Shown: piece by piece, positions 59,701 through 64,000 of the stretch
How positions within the stretch are numbered: position 1 is the stretch's first letter
How the letters are laid out: every line of letters begins with the position of its first letter
Source of the DNA: Dillenia suffruticosa
Taxonomy: Eukaryota; Streptophyta; Magnoliopsida; Dilleniales; Dilleniaceae
DNA: 64,000 nucleotides
Reading direction: 5' to 3'
Assembly (NCBI GenBank): GCA_033439265.1
Contig: JAVTVX010000002.1
Coordinates: 14,969,674 to 15,033,673, forward strand
Notes under the pieces: generated by a model
The model's input: the letters and a program-made list of their open reading frames with translations, nothing else
Database searches by the model: none
Told to the model about the DNA's origin: nothing
Program-made: the position numbers and the translations under genes

Positions 59701-61518
59701 ATGAAGGTGAGGAGGTCCATATCATTGCTGGCACTTGGGGAGGAAGCAAAAGGCTGAATTCTCCAGCCTGTTATGAAGTATTGAGGATGACGACTTGAAT
59801 TAACCATTGAGGTAAAGCATTACTGCCATTACCATTTGGCAATTTGATCTCTTACTTCTCTTATCTCACTTTCGTTCTCTGACAATATACACACATACAA
59901 ATACACATACACGTACCCACACGCATACATGCTTTGTATACCCATACGTAGCTATTGGTCCTCTTTTAATAGCCAAAGAAGAGAGATGTGGTATATTATA
60001 GCCCCCATTGAACGGTGAAGCAACAAACAATCTTGAAAAAAGTAGTTTTCTTAATTAAAAAATATCATCCAAATTTGCATGGCAAGAAGACATTTGATTT
60101 TTTTTAAAAAAAATAAAATCACTCGAGAAATGAAAATGAAAAGTAAAAGTTTATAGAAGAATTTTTTCAGGTGTATATATATATATATTACTCCTTTCTT
60201 TTAGTTGTGCGTTTTTTTTGTTTTAATTTCTTGTTAAAATTTTGAAAATGAGGTTATATTTATTTTGTTTTTGAAAAAAAATCTTTATATTGATGTTTAG
60301 CTAATAAAAGATATTTCTCCATGGATGAAAAAAATAAGAAAAATTCAAGCTAGGGAGCTCCGTTGCATGCAATGGGGAGCACCGTTGGTTGCAAACAATT
60401 GGGCGGGGCGTTGCAAGGGGGCCGCACTTGCGTGCACGTGAGAAAAAGAAAAAGGGCAATTTGATGTTGTAAAGAGTCCAAAGTGAGAGATATTCGTGGA
60501 TATCCGACTTCTCAAGAGGGATCACGTGGGTCCATAACACACGCCCATGCACATGGGTACCTTGTGCGCGCGCACTGCAAGCCCATCCGCGCGCAAATGC
60601 GCACGGGCGACATTGTGTCCGTGCGCATGAGCACCGTGGCATACTCATTGCTAGTGTCTCATCTGGGGCTATGGTGCACAAACATTTGGACATTTGAATG
60701 CAATCTGGAATAAGGTGCTTGCTAAAATGTCCGTAACGAGGTGGCCACCACTTGGGCTATGGCGACTTTCAACAAAAAGAAAAAAAAAAGGTAGGGAAGA
60801 ATGAAACGCCCTCACCCCAACCTTCCGCGTGAGATACCTGTTGTTTTTGGGATGTCGGGGAGGAAACCTTCTCCGCGAGAAACCATTATCATTTTCCTCC
60901 GAAGGGTCACCTTCCGCGAAAGTGCTTCAAAATTTTCGTCTTCTTCTTTCAGTGTGCCCGTGACGTGGATACACTACTTCCAGAGAACCATACACGTGGC
61001 TTACGTACGCTACCGTGATACCACCTCCTAACCAACCCGTCACAGGGAACTTTCACGGCTTAAGCTTATCTATCACATCAAAATCCAGGAAAAAAAAAAA
61101 AAAAAAAACCAACCTGGGAGGGAGAGAGAGAGGGGGGGGGGGACAGAGAGAGAGATCACCAAAAAAAAACAGAGAGAAGGTTTTTTTTTTCAAACGCTTC
61201 TTCCGTTCAGATTCCAAATCCTCTAATCCAACCGACGAATCACGGTGGCGATCGTACGAATTTCAATCTATTTCTCTTCCAATTCTCTGATCCGTCACTC
61301 ATTGTAAATTTTCTAGGGTTTTCACCTATGATGGGGCTTGCGATTGTTTTGATTAATTCTTATTCGAATTTTAGGGTTTGCGATCTGACTTAATTTCTTT
61401 TTTTTCATTGATGTTCTACGCTGTTGATGAAATTTATAAGTATCTGAAGGGATTGATTCTGGAATAGTTGTGTAGATCGTTGTATTGTAGTAACACAGTG
61501 ATTGATTATTGGAAGGAG
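56771..61518. other. Intergenic, then 5' region of the PTPMT1-like gene
   Basis: Contains a G15 run at 57430-57444, otherwise ordinary sequence without a recognisable gene. A GC-rich block at 60.36-60.65 kb is full of alternating purine-pyrimidine CGCGCG/CACG steps. From ~61.1 kb the sequence resembles a 5' leader (A and G homopolymers, GA repeats, CT-rich stretches). It includes a short upstream open frame starting ATGATGGGGCTTGCG at 61328 that would end before the main ATG. Confidence 0.45.
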
Positions 61519-61749
61519 ATGCATATTGAAGAATTGAAAGGTGTTGATGAACCGGCCGTTGGGGATGAGACCGTTGATGATTGTTTGACAAGTTTTGGAA
61601 GCGAGGGTTTGGGGATTGATAATGTCTCGGAGATGAAGAGGGCTTTGATTGGAGCTGGTGCTCGTGCTCTTTTTTACCCAACTCTTGTTTACAATCTGCT
61701 CAGGAACAAGCTTCAACCCGAGTTTCGCTGGTGGGATCCTATTGATAAT
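61519..61749 (+). CDS. PTPMT1: PTPMT1-like dual-specificity phosphatase, first coding exon (gene runs off window)
   Basis: The exon encodes 77 residues from ATG at 61519 (MHIEELKG) and ends in phase 0 at WDPIDN before a GT donor at 61750. The segment MKRALIGAGARALFYPTL followed by YNLLRNKLQPEFRWWD is typical of the N terminus of plant PTPMT1-type phosphatases (Arabidopsis At2g35680), which remove the phosphate from phosphatidylglycerophosphate in mitochondrial lipid (cardiolipin) synthesis. In relatives the next exon begins LLLGAVPFP; I find nothing like it up to 64000, so the first intron is at least 2.25 kb and the catalytic HCxxGxxR loop lies outside the window. The frame is open upstream of this ATG, but homologues start at this methionine. 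Confidence 0.88.
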
Positions 61750-64000
61750 GTATGTTATTCAGTTCCTTTCCCTTTTGGGCATTTTAATTTTTCTCATGCT
61801 TTTGGTTTTATGGCATATTGTCGCTCTTGTTTTATCTTATTGGTTCTATTTTATCATCGAGTGTGAAGTTTGGGGTGTTTTATTTTTAATTTTTTTTAAA
61901 GATAATTTGGGAGCTGATTTGCTATTAATGACAAACTATATAATGGGTCACTCCATGTGGTTTAAAATTTATGAGTTAGTCAATCCTTTTGTATGACCTT
62001 GTTACCTGAAAATTAACATCGTTCAAAAGTATGTGTTTCACACATTTTCTTTGGGTTCTATGCCAAATTACTGAAATGATTAATTTGGGTTCATTCATCT
62101 TTAGGTTTTTCTTTGTCTCTCAGATGTATTTGTTGGATTATATATAATTAAGGGGAATATTTGGTGTCAGATGAGTGCAATTTTAAGGTGGAAAAGTTGA
62201 CAAAGTGTCCAACTTCTCGCAATGGATTGAATTGGAGCTGTTTGACAGATTTTTGAGCCAAGAAAATTCAATTGCTTTAATTAGTGAGGGACTTTCCCCG
62301 TTATAATCTATCACTTAGTGTTTTTTATTTTCAGATGTAGAATATAATTCTTCGTAGCATTGTAGTAAATTGCCATGTCAGATAGCCAAAGGGCTTTTAG
62401 TGGCTTGATAAAGATTTTGGATGCAGCTTGTTTAATTGCCAATGAGATCATGGGTGATTTAAAAGGGCCCAACAGGGGCATGATGGCATTAGTTGGAGCT
62501 TCTTGCGGAGAAAAGGGCTTTTATATGAGATGGAAATGGGTTAGAGGTTGCTTTTTTAAAGTTGTTCTCTTGTTTTCTTTTTACTCATTGATGGTAGACA
62601 CATTGAAGGAGTAATGGACAGGAAATCTATATAAAATTTTTGTTTAGTCTTGAGATAGGGGATGAACATATTGTTTTCTTTGAAGGATTACTATGAATTT
62701 AACATTAGTATGTCTGAAAGTATCACTTTTGGATTAATATTGAGGACTAAGTTTCCTAATCGGTGGGTCGCGCCTTATTAGGAGTTCCTTTAGGATGTAA
62801 CATCTTGGGTCATTCCCTTTTTGGGAACCTATAGTTGGGTTTTCTTTTTTTTAAATAAATCTAAGAGACTAGATAGAAGGGTACTTCTTTTCTTTAGGAG
62901 TTGGAATCACTCTTATTCATTCTTGGATTCTGATTATTGTGATATACCTTTTTCCTTATTTAACATCTCCACAAAGGTTGTTAATGCCTTTGGGTAATTG
63001 GTCCAGACTTGAGTTTAGGGATCGAGAAGGAAGACAATCTTGTGAATTGGAAGATTGTGTCGAGAGCTAAGCAAAGATGATCTGGGCTGCAGAACCTGGT
63101 CCAAGGTAGGATTATGTTTGCTGGGAAATGGTTGTGCTCTGCTTCTTTAGAGTAATGCTTTCTTGCAGAAAGTGATAAAGAGTAAATTGGGCCTTTGCAA
63201 GAGTGGATGTGATATAAAGGCAGTTTTTATCAATACCTATGCTCATATGAAAATTTGTTTCCCAGATTCATTGTCCCTTCATTACTTTAATGAAATTTAA
63301 AGCAGAAACTGTTCTTGTATCTGGTACTGAATATATTCTTTTTTCAATATCCCTTTAACTTTGCTTTCCTTCTTTTGTGTGTTCTAGCATCTGTCTATAT
63401 TGTCTCTTTTTAACACAATATTCAGGAATTTTTACTTTGCCAATATCTTAGGTCAAGGGTCTTTTTTCTGGAGTGGTCTCTTTTGTGTCTTTTCAACCAT
63501 CTCTCAGCTCGCTAGAGAGGAGGATTAGCACCACTAACAATTTGGTTCTTCTCTCTTGTGAATCTTTTCTTGATCATCTTCAAACTTCAAATATCACCTC
63601 TTTTCCTTTGGACCAACTTCTTTTGGAAGGTAATTGTTTCATAATAGATTAAGGCTTTTCTTTGACCATGATCCTCAAGGCTTATTCTAATAATCTGTAG
63701 TAGGTTAGTAGACTTAATATAGCTTTCTCTTCGGAGATTGGTAAGAGGTGTCTGAGTAGCAGGGAATCTAGAGAACACATATTCTTGACCTGCCCTTTAA
63801 TACTTTTGATGGCCATTGATTTACCCAAGAACTGTCTAGGATTTTTTTTTTTGGTGGATGATGTTCGAAAGATTTGATAAGGAAAAAGAGACAAAATTGG
63901 TGAAAATGTGTAGGTGATGGTATCTTGCTATGGTTTCCAGGGTCACACTGCTCTACAAGGTCCCCCTTGGAGATATGACTATTTTTTTAATTGTTGCAAT
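61750..64000 (+). other. First intron of the PTPMT1-like gene (incomplete), with a possible LINE relic
   Basis: T-rich intron sequence with no further exon visible. Around 63750-63810 the frame reads CLSSRESREHIFLTCPL, like the zinc-finger tail (HLFLxCP) of plant LINE reverse transcriptases, but it is short and without a supporting frame. Confidence 0.5.

Overview
The window is nuclear DNA of a flowering plant, most likely a eudicot. It is AT-rich, the genes have short GT-AG introns, it carries long CT/GA microsatellites, and the recognisable proteins are plant families (HD-Zip II, DUF761, PPR, plant PTPMT1). I cannot name the species.

Layout. (1) 1..~19.7 kb is one tandem array of ~1.03-kb units that also runs off the left edge. 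Each unit carries a tRNA-Ser(AGA) gene on the minus strand: 19 loci, of which 17 look foldable and 2 are decayed. Divergently, each unit carries a TATA box, a CT-rich leader and a short first exon encoding a signal-peptide-like sequence that ends in a splice donor (20 copies, 18 with start and frame intact). The left half is highly homogenised and the right half is older and more diverged. A possible second exon of a small Cys-containing peptide lies just past the right end. (2) ~20.3..23.7 kb is a second tandem array, ~1 kb period, of four U2 snRNA loci; only the third looks intact. (3) ~24..41 kb is AT-rich intergenic DNA with SINE copies, foldbacks and microsatellites, and no gene I can support. 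(4) 41,387..42,854 is a complete four-exon HD-Zip II gene of the HAT4/ATHB-2 type. (5) 49,310..51,160 is an intron-less DUF761 gene with two membrane segments and a polyproline tract. (6) 55,380..~56,770 is a PPR pseudogene with several independent lesions. (7) 61,519..61,749 is the first coding exon of a PTPMT1-like phosphatase gene whose remaining exons lie beyond the window.

At least nine copies of one tRNA-related SINE family are scattered from 20 to 44 kb, several with target-site duplications. The most unusual part is the first 24 kb: two adjacent tandem arrays of different small-RNA genes (one normally transcribed by Pol III, one by Pol II) with nearly the same period, the first of which has also amplified the promoter and signal-peptide exon of an apparent secreted-peptide gene.
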